A stretch of 64,000 nucleotides of DNA, taken from the NCBI GenBank assembly GCA_963719485.1, contig OY970387.1, positions 4,340,001 to 4,404,000 of the forward strand, in the 5' to 3' direction. A program made the position numbers and the translations under genes. Under the pieces are notes generated by a model. The model saw only the letters and a program-made list of their open reading frames with translations, had not been told where the DNA came from and did no database searches. The DNA is from Bog-473 sp963719485. GTDB lineage: Bacteria; Actinomycetota; Acidimicrobiia; Acidimicrobiales; RAAP-2. Below, in pieces: positions 14,585 to 23,847 of the stretch (its first letter is position 1; every line of letters begins with the position of its first letter).

Positions 14585-15505
14585 ATGAAGGCGGTTCGAT
14601 TCGACGATTACGGTGGCGTCGACGTCCTCCAATTGCGCGAAGTGCCGCGTCCAGTGCCCGGGCCTGGCCAGGTGCTCGTTGCGGTCCGTGCCGCCGGCAT
14701 CAACATCAGCGAGGCGAAGATCCGCTCAGGCCTCGTTCGCCAGGTCTTCCCTGCGACCTTCCCCAGTGGTCAGGGATCGGACCTTGCTGGCGTGGTCGAC
14801 GAACTTGGTGCCGGCGTGACGACCGTCGCGGCGGGTGCCGAGGTGATCGGGTACACCGACAACCGCGCCAGCCATGCCGAGTACGTGCTCGTCGAGGAGG
14901 CCAACCTCACGGCGAAGCCCCCGGAGGTTCCGTGGGCCGTCGCCGGAACCCTGTTCGTCGCAGGTTCGACCGGCGTCGGTACCGTGCGCGCCGTCGACCC
15001 AACTGCGGGTGAGGCCGTCGTGATCGCCGGGGCCGGCGGGGGGATCGGCGTGTTCGCCGTCCAACTCGCAGTCCGGACGGGTGCGCGCGTCATCGGCCTC
15101 GCCAGCGAGCGCCATCATCCGTGGTTGCGTAAGCGGGGTGCGGTTCCCGTTGCGTACGGTGACGGCGTCAGTGAGAGGATCATTGCGGCAGCCGGAGAGA
15201 CACCGGTCGCCGCGTTCATCGACCTGGTAGGGGACGGCTACGTTGAGCTGGCGCTCAAGCTTGGTGTCAACACGGACAGGATCGACACGGTCGTCGACTT
15301 TCCTTCGGCCCAGAAGTACGGTGTCAAGACCGACGGCGGCGCGGCAGTAGCCGGGGCGGCGACGCTGGCGGAACTGGCTGAGGCAGTAGCCGCGGGAGAG
15401 ATTGTCGTGCCGATCCAGCGCACCTACCCACTCGACGAGGTCCAAGCTGCATTCACCGAGTTAGAGGCCGGGCACATGGCGGGAAAGATCGTCTTGATTC
15501 CCTGA
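14585..15505 (+). CDS. NADP-dependent medium-chain oxidoreductase (quinone oxidoreductase type)
   Basis: The 306-residue product shows the MDR layout: N-terminal GroES-like domain starting MKAVRFDDYGG with GPGQVLVAVRAAGIN, then a Rossmann domain with AGAGGGIGVFAVQLA as nucleotide-binding loop and a C-terminal HMAGKIVL. The zinc-binding cysteines of alcohol dehydrogenases are absent, as in the quinone oxidoreductase branch. It probably uses NADPH to reduce quinones or enones. The ATG at 14585 was chosen because it begins the conserved strand; no strong ribosome-binding site is visible. Confidence 0.9.
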   Translation: MKAVRFDDYGGVDVLQLREVPRPVPGPGQVLVAVRAAGINISEAKIRSGLVRQVFPATFPSGQGSDLAGVVDELGAGVTTVAAGAEVIGYTDNRASHAEYVLVEEANLTAKPPEVPWAVAGTLFVAGSTGVGTVRAVDPTAGEAVVIAGAGGGIGVFAVQLAVRTGARVIGLASERHHPWLRKRGAVPVAYGDGVSERIIAAAGETPVAAFIDLVGDGYVELALKLGVNTDRIDTVVDFPSAQKYGVKTDGGAAVAGAATLAELAEAVAAGEIVVPIQRTYPLDEVQAAFTELEAGHMAGKIVLIP

Positions 15506-15557
15506 TTGGCGGGGTCCGACGATGGGTCCGAGCCAGATACCCTCCTCTTGCCAGTTG

Positions 15558-15589
15558 GTGATGCGTCACCTAGGTTAGTGATGTATCAC
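15558..15589. promoter_or_regulatory. Two operator-like dyads, 20 bp centre to centre
   Basis: GTGATGCGTCAC (15558-15569) and GTGATGTATCAC (15578-15589) are two copies of the same dyad, GTGAT/ATCAC type, exactly two helical turns apart. They lie 29 nt upstream of the SnoaL-like gene, which is followed by a MarR-family gene. MarR dimers bind such short dyads, so autoregulation of the two-gene unit is likely. Confidence 0.65.
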
Positions 15590-15617
15590 CAACCTACCGA
15601 AACGAAGGGAAGGCTCC

Positions 15618-16061
15618 ATGAGCCAGACATTCTCCGTCGAAGAACGCATCGCGCTCGCTCGCGAATATTGCGACGTTGTTTTCAACCACCACCACCCCGA
15701 GCGGGCGGCGGAATATTGCACACCCGAAGTCATCTGGCACGGAAATACGCTCGGGACGGTCAGCGGAATTGAGGGCCTGACCGGACTCCTCAACGTTTTC
15801 CTTGGATCACTTCCCGATCTCGTAGCTGAAGAACAGGACATGATCGCAAGTGGCGATTTGGTTGTTTTGCGACTGCTCGTCACTGCGACCCACCAAGGCG
15901 ATTTGCTGGGGATCCCGGCGACCGGGCGCCCCGTATCGTGGAACGCCATCGACATCTACCGGATCAACGATGACGGGAAGATCAGCGAGGAGTGGGCGGC
16001 TGACGACATGGCGGCCTTCGGCAGCCAACTCGGCGCCTTTTCGTTGCCTTGGGCGTCTTGA
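15618..16061 (+). CDS. SnoaL-like (NTF2-fold) ester cyclase family protein
   Basis: The 147-residue product has the pattern of this family: an N-terminal helix with AREYCDVVFNHHHPERAAEY, EVIWHG, a middle LPDLVAEEQDMIASGDLVVLRL and a C-terminal WNAIDIYRINDDGKISEEWAADD. Such proteins form small cone-shaped dimers that cyclise, hydrolyse or isomerise hydrophobic compounds. A ribosome-binding site (GGGAAGG) precedes the ATG. It is followed 82 nt later by a MarR regulator and preceded by two operator-like dyads. Confidence 0.85.
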   Translation: MSQTFSVEERIALAREYCDVVFNHHHPERAAEYCTPEVIWHGNTLGTVSGIEGLTGLLNVFLGSLPDLVAEEQDMIASGDLVVLRLLVTATHQGDLLGIPATGRPVSWNAIDIYRINDDGKISEEWAADDMAAFGSQLGAFSLPWAS

Positions 16062-16143
16062 CCGACGAGTCTCCCTGGCTCTGCGGGCGGTTCCGCTCGC
16101 TCTGTGACAGCCGCGGAGCAAGGGAAGAGCGCAGAATGGAGCC

Positions 16144-16653
16144 ATGGCAAAGAGTCGCCCTCGCCAACGTCGGTTGAAGACTGAACTCGATCCGGAGCGG
16201 CTCCGGGTTTGGCTCGCGTATATGCGCGTCAACCTTCAGCTCACCTACGAGATGAATCATCAGTTGCTCGCCGAGAGCGAGCTCTCTTTATCCGATTACC
16301 ACGTACTGAGCAAGCTTCACCAGGCGCCTGATCAACGGCTCCGGATCGCTCCCCTTGCGAGCGAGATCGGTTGGGAACGCAGCCGGGCCTCCCATCAGGT
16401 CCGCCGGATGACACAACGCGGCTTGACCGCCACCAGGCCGGTGACAAACGATGGGCGCGGCACTGAGGTAACGGCTACGACCCGGGGTAAGTTGGCGTTT
16501 CGGGATGCAAGGCAGGGCCACGTCGCACTTGTCCAAGAGCTCTTCTTTCATGGGCTCTCCGAAGACGCTCTGGGTCCACTCGCGGAAACGTTGGAGCACG
16601 TGTACGCAAACATTATCGAACGCGGTTCGGGTTATCGCGGTGCAGAGGACTGA
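16144..16653 (+). CDS. MarR-family transcriptional regulator
   Basis: The 169-residue product has a basic N-terminus, a helical dimerisation segment, a winged helix-turn-helix (LSLSDYHVLSKL, LASEIGWERSRASHQVRRM) and the wing with NDGRGTEVTATTRGK, where the MarR Asp-x-Arg motif appears. It probably represses the SnoaL-like gene and itself from the paired dyads at 15558-15589. The inducer is unknown. Confidence 0.92.
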   Translation: MAKSRPRQRRLKTELDPERLRVWLAYMRVNLQLTYEMNHQLLAESELSLSDYHVLSKLHQAPDQRLRIAPLASEIGWERSRASHQVRRMTQRGLTATRPVTNDGRGTEVTATTRGKLAFRDARQGHVALVQELFFHGLSEDALGPLAETLEHVYANIIERGSGYRGAED

Positions 16654-16956
16654 CCTCTAATTCGACGATTCTCGTTGGATTCCCGACGACCGTCAGCAGT
16701 CGTCTGCCAAGCGGGAACAGATCAGGTTTCCGTTTGGTTTCTCGGAACTTTCAGGCTGGCCCTGTGCGGCGTCCGCAGCCGAAGGGGGCAAACGGCTCGA
16801 ATTCGTGCCGCCGTGTGCCCGACCCAGCCCCCGAGCTTCAATGGCCATGAGGGAAATCACCGCCGAGGGGCGCCGTTGCGGTAAGTCCGACCATCGAACT
16901 CACTGAGTTACCGTGATATGGCAGCCGCGAAGCCCGTCGACTACAGGAAAAGGGCA
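16654..16956. other. Intergenic region, nothing recognised
   Basis: This 303-bp region separates the rightward MarR gene from the leftward ATP-grasp gene. I see no convincing gene or RNA in it. Confidence 0.6.
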
Positions 16957-18222
16957 CTAGCCTGGATCGGCCCCATCCTCCTGGGCGGTGCGGAGCCGCC
17001 TGGCCAACGTCTGGAGCAGGTTCCAAGCGATGGTCGCGTTTTGCTGCACGAGTGGCCGAAACTCCCAATAGGTAAGCCCGTAGCACACGAGTTCGGTATC
17101 GGCGGTGACGGTGGCCGATCGTGCACCCTCATCGATGAGCGCGATCTCCCCGAAATAGTCACCCGCCGCCAGCGTGGCCCGCTGCTGTCCACCGGCTGAG
17201 ACGGTTGCCTGACCAGACTCAATCACGAAGAATGCCGCCCCGCCCGTGCCCTCCTTGGTAACCGTCTCGCCCGGGGCAAAGCGGCGTTCCTTGAACAGGG
17301 CGGCGATGCCTTCAGTGTCGCGTGGGCTCATATTGGCAAAGAGCGGCACCCGCTCAATCACGTCCACCGGGCGCTTGGCACCAGGAGACGTTGTCGATCG
17401 CACTGGTGACCCGGCTCGCGTGACCGCTCGGCATTGCAGCAGGTAGATCTGCCCCTCTGCGAGCGCCCACTCGATGTCGCGCGCCGGTCCAAAGATCAGT
17501 TCGCACTGGTCGGCAAGAACGTTGAGTTGTGTCAGGAGCTCGTCGTCAAGACAGAGGCTCTCAACCAGATCCGCTTCGACATCCTCCTCGAAGGTGCCGC
17601 CATCGGGGGCGGCCCGGATCGCGACCTTCTTGACGCCGGGTGTGCGCTCGAGCACCTTGCCGTCCCGATCCATGCGGAAGCTGTCGGGGATCACACGGCC
17701 GGCTACCACCACCTCGCCGAGCCCCCAGCTCGCCTCGATAAGCCTTTCGTCTGCACCGTTGATCGGGTTCTGCGTGAAGAGGACCCCCGCGACGTCGGGA
17801 CTGAGAAGTGATTGGACCACGACACCGATACTCGGCCGCGTGAAGAGACCCACGCGCTGGCGATACGTGATTGCCGAGTCAGAGTTGGCCGACCACCAGA
17901 TTTCCTGAACCGCCGCCCGCACGTCGTCCACGGTAGGCACGTTGAGAAGCGTCAAATGCTGGCCGGCGAAGCTCGCGTCTGCGCCGTCCTCGTCGACCGC
18001 AGAGGAGCGCACAGCGAGGGGTCCCGCCAGGGGACGGGCCGCCTTGGTCAACTGCGCGACCGCTGCCTCGTGACCAGCCGCCACAAGGTCGACGATCGAT
18101 CCCGAGAGTGCGATTCCGGGTGGAATCCGCAACCCGGACCGCGCTGCGGCGCCCAGCCCAGTCGCCTTCGCCCCGAACAGCGATTCATCGTGCGCACCCT
18201 CAAGCGGGACGATCTCCGTCAC
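16957..18222 (-). CDS. PEP-synthase-type ATP-grasp domain fused to a cyclic-nucleotide-binding domain
   Basis: Residues 1-270 match the pyruvate/PEP dikinase nucleotide-binding domain: FGAKATGLGAAARSG, LAVRSSAVDEDGADASFAGQH, GVLFTQNP, ASWGLGEVVVAG and a closing DIEWA-EGQIYLLQCRAVT. Residues about 300-400 form a cyclic-nucleotide-binding fold (LFKERRFAPGETVTKEG, GDYFGEIALIDEGARSATVTA), where the FGEIALI-x-ARSATV phosphate-binding cassette is well preserved. The PEP-utilising histidine domain is missing here and is supplied by the gene just upstream, whose stop overlaps this start (ATGA). The pair probably forms one phosphotransferase (dikinase, or antibiotic or phenol phosphorylating), perhaps controlled by cAMP or a related nucleotide. 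Confidence 0.88.
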   Translation of the reverse strand: MTEIVPLEGAHDESLFGAKATGLGAAARSGLRIPPGIALSGSIVDLVAAGHEAAVAQLTKAARPLAGPLAVRSSAVDEDGADASFAGQHLTLLNVPTVDDVRAAVQEIWWSANSDSAITYRQRVGLFTRPSIGVVVQSLLSPDVAGVLFTQNPINGADERLIEASWGLGEVVVAGRVIPDSFRMDRDGKVLERTPGVKKVAIRAAPDGGTFEEDVEADLVESLCLDDELLTQLNVLADQCELIFGPARDIEWALAEGQIYLLQCRAVTRAGSPVRSTTSPGAKRPVDVIERVPLFANMSPRDTEGIAALFKERRFAPGETVTKEGTGGAAFFVIESGQATVSAGGQQRATLAAGDYFGEIALIDEGARSATVTADTELVCYGLTYWEFRPLVQQNATIAWNLLQTLARRLRTAQEDGADPG

Positions 18223-19857
18223 GCGTACACCGTGACTTCACCGGCGTCGCCGTCTACTCGTACCCGCGTGCCATCGGGTATCCGGTCGGTTGCGTCACGC
18301 GTCCCAACCACACCGGGGATCCCGTACTCACGCGCCACGATGGCCGAGTGTGAAAGCAGACCACCCGAGTCGGTGACGATCGCTCCAAGGAGCGGCAGGA
18401 GGATGTTGAACGCCTCGGTGGTCGATTCCGTCACGAGCACGTCACCCTGCACGATCCGGTCGAACTCGGACGGACCCGAGATCAGCCGAACCAGCCCTTC
18501 GTACACACCGCCACTGGCAGCGAGGCCTCGCAGGACATTCTCCTCGTGCGGAGCCTCGGAACTCCCGAAGAGCTCGCCCATTGCGATACCCATAGCGCGC
18601 ATGACCCTCGCGATACCCGGCGGCAAGCCGGACGGGTCAGGCGGGGGTGGTGCCGGCGGCCCAAGAGAAGCCGGAGCTTCCTTGGCCGATCTGGAGCTCC
18701 GGTCAACGAAACGGTGTTGCAGTTCGTCCGCGGACGGTCCGCCCTGGCCGACCACCAGCGAACACATCTCCTCGAAGTCGGCGTCGACGAAATGTTCGGG
18801 GTCGTGCACCCGGCCTTTGGTCTGAAGCCGGTGACCCGCCATGAGCACCGCGCGACGCATGATCCCCGAAGCCCAGATGTCACTGAAGACTCCGCGTTCG
18901 TCGCGCAGGCGGTACATGAGACGCGCTTCGCCGAGGAGTTCGTCGAATTGCGCACGGTGCTGGTCCGGTACCTGCCTTCGGATGTCGGCGATCCGTTCAT
19001 CGACGTTGTTCGCATCACTACCTGCGCCTTCTACTGATGACCGGATGGAGCGCAGCAGGACATCGGGCAACTCGAGTGCATACCGACCGGAAATGTCGAA
19101 GCCATCAAGAAGTCGACACCCGACGAGGTCCAGATATCCCGACGTGGCCGCGCCAACGTCCCCGCCAAACGCAGACAACTCCGCGAGGACCTTGCTCGGT
19201 TCCCCGTCCGAATCGAGGAGGGCGCGGGCGGAAGCGTCCTCGGTGATCGCTACGATCAGCCGCTCGAGTTGGCCCGACGCACCGGCTGAGACCGGGGCTG
19301 CGCCGCGCATCATCGCGAGCACATCGGACGATGCAACGCTGGTCCAGGTCCCAACATGCGCCAGCAGGTCTCCCACCGGCAGCATTGCCGAACCCGTAAA
19401 TCGCATGTGCTGATAGATCATGCGGCCATGGTGCTCGCGACAACGAGTCAGATATGCGACCAATTCTTCGTCGGAGAGACCACTTGCGTCGACTGACTGC
19501 AGTTCGCGGTGGACTTTGATCGCGGCGGGCTTGGCCGTTTCGTCCCACTCCTGAAGCTGTTCGCGCCAGACCTTCTGCTCCCACACCACCTCCGCACGGG
19601 CGAAGCGTTGCGGGACCTCCTCCTCCGATACCGGATGCATCGCGTTGTACGCGAAACCGTTGACGTACTGGGTCTCCATCGACTCGATGAGCGCTCCGTA
19701 ATACCCCATGAACTCCCTCGTGCCACGGCGGAAAGGCTCAGGGTGCATCTCCGACCAGTAGCGCGTCACCGGACAGCGGGAAGTGCACGGGGTCCAAATT
19801 CCACGAACCAGGACCCGGGGGCTCGAATTGTTGCGCTGGCGTCGCCTGATCTGACAT
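18219..19857 (-). pseudogene. PEP-utilising (histidine-domain) partner protein, one frameshift near the start
   Basis: The ATG at 19857, with a GGGGAGG site, encodes MSDQATPAQQ and PGPGSWNLDPVHFPL, the usual start of this family. One extra base near 19770 then shifts the frame; the following PVTRYWSEMHPEPF continues normally to the stop. The rest has a long helical middle domain, a Pro-rich hinge and a C-terminal mobile domain with the catalytic His in GGLLSHSAIVARE, plus GIPGVVG. This is the phosphohistidine domain of PEP synthases and rifampin phosphotransferase-like enzymes. The ATP-grasp half is the next gene. Whether the frameshift is real or a sequencing error decides if the enzyme works. 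Without the correction, an unrelated N-terminus from 19946 is read. Confidence 0.85.
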
Positions 19858-20453
19858 CTGTGGCCTCCCCTGAGTGGGCGTCGAGCGCAGTTCGCCCCTG
19901 CCGCGTCGTAATCCTCACGGGTTGCGAATGATTCGTCAAACGCCAAAGTCTCATTGGCTGCATCACATTCAACCCAGCGTGCACCCAGCTAACGCTGGCA
20001 TCATGGGATACCAGCGTGGCCCCTGTGATGAGCGTTGCTCTACAGGAGGTCGTTGGAACTTACAAGAGGTCGTAGGAATTGTCTCGAGCAGGACATGCGC
20101 CCAGGGGCTCGCGCCAAGTTGTGCGGCACACAAGATCCCGAGCGGGAGCATCGACCGAGCATCTATCTCCCAAAAGTCTTCCGCCGAAAATAGTCGACGC
20201 ACATGTCCTTCACCTCGAAATGGGCATCAATATCCGTCCAACCCACCGTCGGTCCGTCTACTTAGAAGCCGATCTCCTCACCGACCGGCCCAGCCGGGTT
20301 GTCGCAGTGCCAACGGGATGCCTCGCATATTGGACCTAGCGAACGGGCTTTGGAGTTGTCTTTCGCTTCAGCGACCCAGCGCTACTCCAAAATGGGTGGA
20401 TGGCACGCCTGATCGGCCTGGGCAGCAATCCTCGCCGAAAGCTCATCGTGACT
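19858..20453. other. Intergenic region, nothing convincing
   Basis: About 600 bp with only low-quality frames. A 17-bp imperfect repeat occurs twice, 20 bp apart, at 20044-20080 (GAGGTCGT-GGAA core). No gene, RNA or terminator is supported. Confidence 0.5.
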
Positions 20454-21475
20454 TCACTTCTCGCTCTTTACGACTCTAGGTGGGGTGAAGGTCGTGCTGC
20501 ACGAGGCAGCTCCCACTGAAGCATCAACGACAACGGTAAATCCGGGGGTGGCACCAGAGATGTTGAAAGGAATCGTGGCACCACCTCCGGCGTTCGTCAT
20601 TCCGGTGTCTGTGGATGTCACCGTCTTGTAGTGCTTCGTTAGAGTCACAGAAGCATTGGGCTAGTTCGAACTTATAGTTGCAGTCTCTTCGTAACCATCT
20701 GGCGGCGAGTCATTGGACAGACTGATCGAACACGAAGGCGAGGATCCACCGCCTCCACCAGATGACGGCGGTGCTGGTGCTGGTGGTGGCGGGGGCGGCG
20801 CAAAAACTGGAGTTCCGTAAAAGCCTGAGGTTCCGTAGTTGAATACGCCACCGTCGGCAGCGATGAAGCGGTAACCGCTGCCACTTGCTGTTGCCTCCAT
20901 GCCAACAATGGGGGCGTTCAGGACAATGCTTCCGGTCGATCCGTAGAAGGGAGCGTTGTAAGCGAAGATCCCGCCATCTGATGCGACAAGCCAGTACCCG
21001 CTCGAAAAGGCATCTGCAGCCATCCCGGCGACAGGCTTATTGAGGCGGATCGAACCAGTGGATCCCCAAAACGGAACGCCGTAGGCAAAAATCCCACCGT
21101 CGGTGGCCACAAGCCAATATCCGCTTCCATTGCTGGCCGCCGCCATACCGACAACCGGCTTGTTGAGAGTCATGGATCCAGTCGATCCCAAGAAGGGAGC
21201 GTTGTAGGCAAAGATCCCGCCGTCTGTCGCCACCAGCCAGTAGCCACCTGTCGCCGGATCGACTGCCATGCCCACCACTGGTCTATTGAGTCTGATCGAT
21301 CCCGTGGAGCCTTGGAAATGGGCATCACCGAACGTGAAGATGCCGCCGTCGAAGGCAACGAGGTAATAGCCGCCTCCATCGGGTGTTGCGGCGATACCGA
21401 CGATTGGCGCATTCGGTGAGGACGTGAGGGGAGTCCAACCTCCAAGGACCGTGGTGTCGCATTCACGGCGTCGGA
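20454..21475 (-). pseudogene. Secreted beta-repeat protein fragment, 5' truncated and with an in-frame TAG
   Basis: The frame carries five copies of a 41-42 residue repeat (GYWLVATDGGIFAY..APF.GSTGS..LNKPVVGMA), a type common in secreted actinobacterial proteins. A proline linker and an Ig-like C-terminal part follow. No signal peptide is present: the open frame starts inside a tRNA fragment (21483-21511), so the 5' end is missing. A TAG at 20661-20663 interrupts the C-terminal domain, but the same frame continues sensibly to 20454 (VTLTKHYKTVTS, CSTTFTPP). It is probably a cell-surface protein broken by rearrangement and point mutation. Confidence 0.75.
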
Positions 21476-21482
21476 GTGACCA

Positions 21483-21511
21483 GGGAGAGATTCGAACTCT
21501 CAACCTAGCGG
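21483..21511 (-). other. Duplicated tRNA-Asn 3' fragment, candidate attachment-site remnant
   Basis: This 29-nt stretch equals positions 56130-56158 of the tRNA-Asn gene at the right edge of the region except at one base. It covers the 3' side of the anticodon stem, the variable loop and the T-arm, in the same orientation as the intact gene. The acceptor strand beyond it differs. The position and orientation fit a former attL/attR of an element inserted downstream of tRNA-Asn. Confidence 0.5.
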
Positions 21512-21562
21512 GGCCTCCGGAGGAAGATTCTGAACAGCACCAACTTGAATAATCCCAGCGAG

Positions 21563-21668
21563 ATGGCCATATGGACTCACCGCCGACGACCGCTCATGAC
21601 CCCTAATTTCCGATCGCTCGCGCAGGATCGCGCGCGACGCTTGACTCCTATCAAATGATTCAGGTCTA
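21563..21668. repeat. Imperfect direct repeat, copy A (about 105 bp)
   Basis: Roughly 70 percent identical to 22994-23099, in the same orientation. The shared cores include AGATGGCC, CCGCCGA, CCGCTC.TGACCC and GGATC.CGCGCGACG. It lies just downstream of the LRAT-like gene, while copy B lies upstream of it. Confidence 0.7.
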
Positions 21669-21740
21669 TGCGGTGAACCATGCGGACGGAGTGAGACACC
21701 ACTGGTTGGTCATCGCAAGTAGAAACGCAAGTGACTGAGC

Positions 21741-22640
21741 TCACTGCCTCCAGCCAGGCGCTCGCTCCCCGTGCCCTTCGTTTGAGGTCGTGCGCATCCG
21801 AGAGCGCAGTCGACGAGACACCAAGAAGACGCCCGTCGCGAGGCCGGCAGCGGCGACGACCGGAGCTGCCGCAACCACTGTGGCGCCAGCCACCATCCCG
21901 CCACCGGCGAGCGCTCCAATGGATGCGAGCCCGCTCGTGATCCCCGCTGCGCTCAATCCCGCCGTCGCTCCCATTGCACCAATGGCCGCCACTCCGCCAA
22001 CCGTCGCACCGGCGGCGCCCGCCACTGAGGCGGCCCTTCCGTCCCTGCGAGCAGCGCGTTCGTGTTCGGGCAGAGTCTCGTCGTCTCGTAGAGCAATCCG
22101 TGTAACTCCGAGCGTCACCAGGGCAGGTGTCGCCCCGATGACCGCTGGGCCGATTGCTGCGCCGCCGCCGACCAAGCCGCCGGCCGATGCAAGCGCAGAC
22201 ATCACACCGGCACCGCTTATACCCTGAACAACCCCAGCCGTGGCTATCACCCCGCTTGTCGCAGCCACCGTAGTAGCGGTCACAGCTCCCTGCGCCGTCA
22301 ACGAGCCGACACCACGTACTTGCCGACTTGCCGTCCGTCCCGTGCAGCACCAAGTTGCGAAATGCTCACAATTGTTCTGAACGAGGTGGTAGCCGGTCTC
22401 GCCGAGCTTCGACTCGGCTCGCTGGATTGTCGTCTCCGCATTGTCTCGTCTGCCGTACTCACGGACCTTGAGACCACCCGCCTGGAGAAAGTCGTGCATC
22501 GCGCTCCGCATGATGCAGGCGCCGAGCTTTGCCGAGCCCGGCTCACCAGAGAAGTGGATGACCGTGCCGTCGCCGCAGTCGATGCCGTGATGGGTGTATC
22601 CCCCTCGTCGCATCACGTAGACGTGGTCACCTCGGCCCAT
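21741..22640 (-). CDS. LRAT-domain (NlpC/P60-like) protein with a glycine/alanine-rich membrane tail
   Basis: Residues 1-100 match the lecithin-retinol-acyltransferase-like fold: GDHVYVMRRGGYTHHGIDCGDG with the catalytic His, and NNCEHFATWCC with the catalytic Cys in the NCEHF motif. Residues 115-285 are almost entirely Ala, Gly, Val and Thr with GxxxG spacing, predicting a bundle of glycine-zipper membrane helices. Such proteins are thiol acyltransferases or hydrolases; the bacterial role is not established. A membrane-inserting tail would place the enzyme at a membrane, possibly as an effector. It is flanked by two direct repeats of about 105 bp. Confidence 0.8.
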   Translation of the reverse strand: MGRGDHVYVMRRGGYTHHGIDCGDGTVIHFSGEPGSAKLGACIMRSAMHDFLQAGGLKVREYGRRDNAETTIQRAESKLGETGYHLVQNNCEHFATWCCTGRTASRQVRGVGSLTAQGAVTATTVAATSGVIATAGVVQGISGAGVMSALASAGGLVGGGAAIGPAVIGATPALVTLGVTRIALRDDETLPEHERAARRDGRAASVAGAAGATVGGVAAIGAMGATAGLSAAGITSGLASIGALAGGGMVAGATVVAAAPVVAAAGLATGVFLVSRRLRSRMRTTSNEGHGERAPGWRQ

Positions 22641-22993
22641 CCGCTACACCCCTTCTCGTCAGAACTCGTTGCTCAGACATTGGACTCTTCTGCGAACGCG
22701 TCGATCACGTGCACCATTTCGAGCAGCACAGGAACCCTCGATACGGACTCATCTTATGGGCCCGATTCCGAGACTACGTGTAACTGGGACCCCAGTAGTT
22801 TCTAGCCAAACCCGCTTCGAGTGCTCGGAAGCCGAATACGCCTGGGAGGATGTCCTGCCCAACAGCGACGTCATTCCAATGGGTCCTAACGTGAAGACAA
22901 AGCGTGGGACCTGTGTCGGCCCGACGTCGCCGCGCACATGCTCCGAGCTCCCTCGAGCATCAACAGTACGAGTACCCTCTCGAATTCCCAGTT

Positions 22994-23099
22994 AGATGGC
23001 CGGGTGGTCATACCGCCGATATCCGCTCGTGACCCTGAATTGCTGATCGTTCGCTCCGGATCTCGCGCGACGTTTGAGTCTTCTGAAGTAATCCGCATC
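22994..23099. repeat. Imperfect direct repeat, copy B (about 105 bp)
   Basis: Partner of 21563-21668. It lies between the LRAT-like gene and the DUF1643 gene. The region 22641-23180 holds no convincing gene apart from this repeat. Confidence 0.7.
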
Positions 23100-23180
23100 A
23101 GCTCCGCTACTCCCAGATCGTCGAAAGGGAGCGAGGACACTAAGCGGAGCGAGGCCGCAGCGACGCCTGAGGTGTCGATA

Positions 23181-23777
23181 GTGGAACCATTCGAGACCAG
23201 TCCCTATCGAAGCCGTGCTTGTATTCAGCCTGCCATACACTTTGCATTCGTGCCTCGTATCGAATCCGGCGCGGACTTCAGCCAGGACGGCCTGTATCGT
23301 TACCGGCTGGTACGTCGGTGGGATCCCTCGTCACCCACGCTGACCTTCGTTCTCCTCAACCCATCGTCGGCAGACGAGGCCAAGGACGATGCAACCGTAA
23401 AAAAGCTGACCGCCCTGGCACGCAATGACGGCGCTGGAGGGTTTGAGCTCGTCAACCTTTTCGCGCTGGTTGACACAGCACAGGATCGCTTACACCTGGC
23501 AAATGCCATCGGTCCTGAGAATGAGATCTGGCTGACTGATGTGATCGGACGGTCTACAAAACTTTGCGTCGGATGGGGTGATGGAAATGGCTCAGGAGAT
23601 TTGGGGGCGGCTCGCCAGAGGGCCGTACTTTCTCGAGTTCGAGAAGTGTGGCCACTTTTCCGACACCGAGATCTATGGTGCTTTCGCGTGATCAAGAGTG
23701 GAGCTCCAGGACATCCCGGTCGGATCGGCGGCGGTACCGTGATTAGTCGTTACCGTCCCTATCGGTATCCCGGCTGA
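23181..23777 (+). CDS. DUF1643 family protein
   Basis: The core FSQDGLYRYRLVRRWD, LTFVLLNPSSADEAKDDATVKKL, FELVNLFALVDT and a C-terminal LKWCFRVIKSG-like GAPGHPGRI segment is characteristic of DUF1643, a small family often found on plasmids, phages and islands with no proven biochemical role. The start is uncertain: the frame is open from 22938, but that part overlaps a repeated element, so I chose the GTG at 23181; GTG 23250 is also possible. Its family is consistent with a mobile setting. Confidence 0.78.
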   Translation: MEPFETSPYRSRACIQPAIHFAFVPRIESGADFSQDGLYRYRLVRRWDPSSPTLTFVLLNPSSADEAKDDATVKKLTALARNDGAGGFELVNLFALVDTAQDRLHLANAIGPENEIWLTDVIGRSTKLCVGWGDGNGSGDLGAARQRAVLSRVREVWPLFRHRDLWCFRVIKSGAPGHPGRIGGGTVISRYRPYRYPG

Positions 23778-23847
23778 CAGTAAAGCGGTTACAGCTAACT
23801 GTGCGCGTCACGATGCGAATCGGGACTCAGACGGAAATTGCTCCGCG

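Noticed and set aside
19874..20479. 201-codon rightward frame
   Set aside because: Composition is Arg/Ser/Pro-rich as in shadow frames, and there is no recognisable domain or ribosome-binding site.
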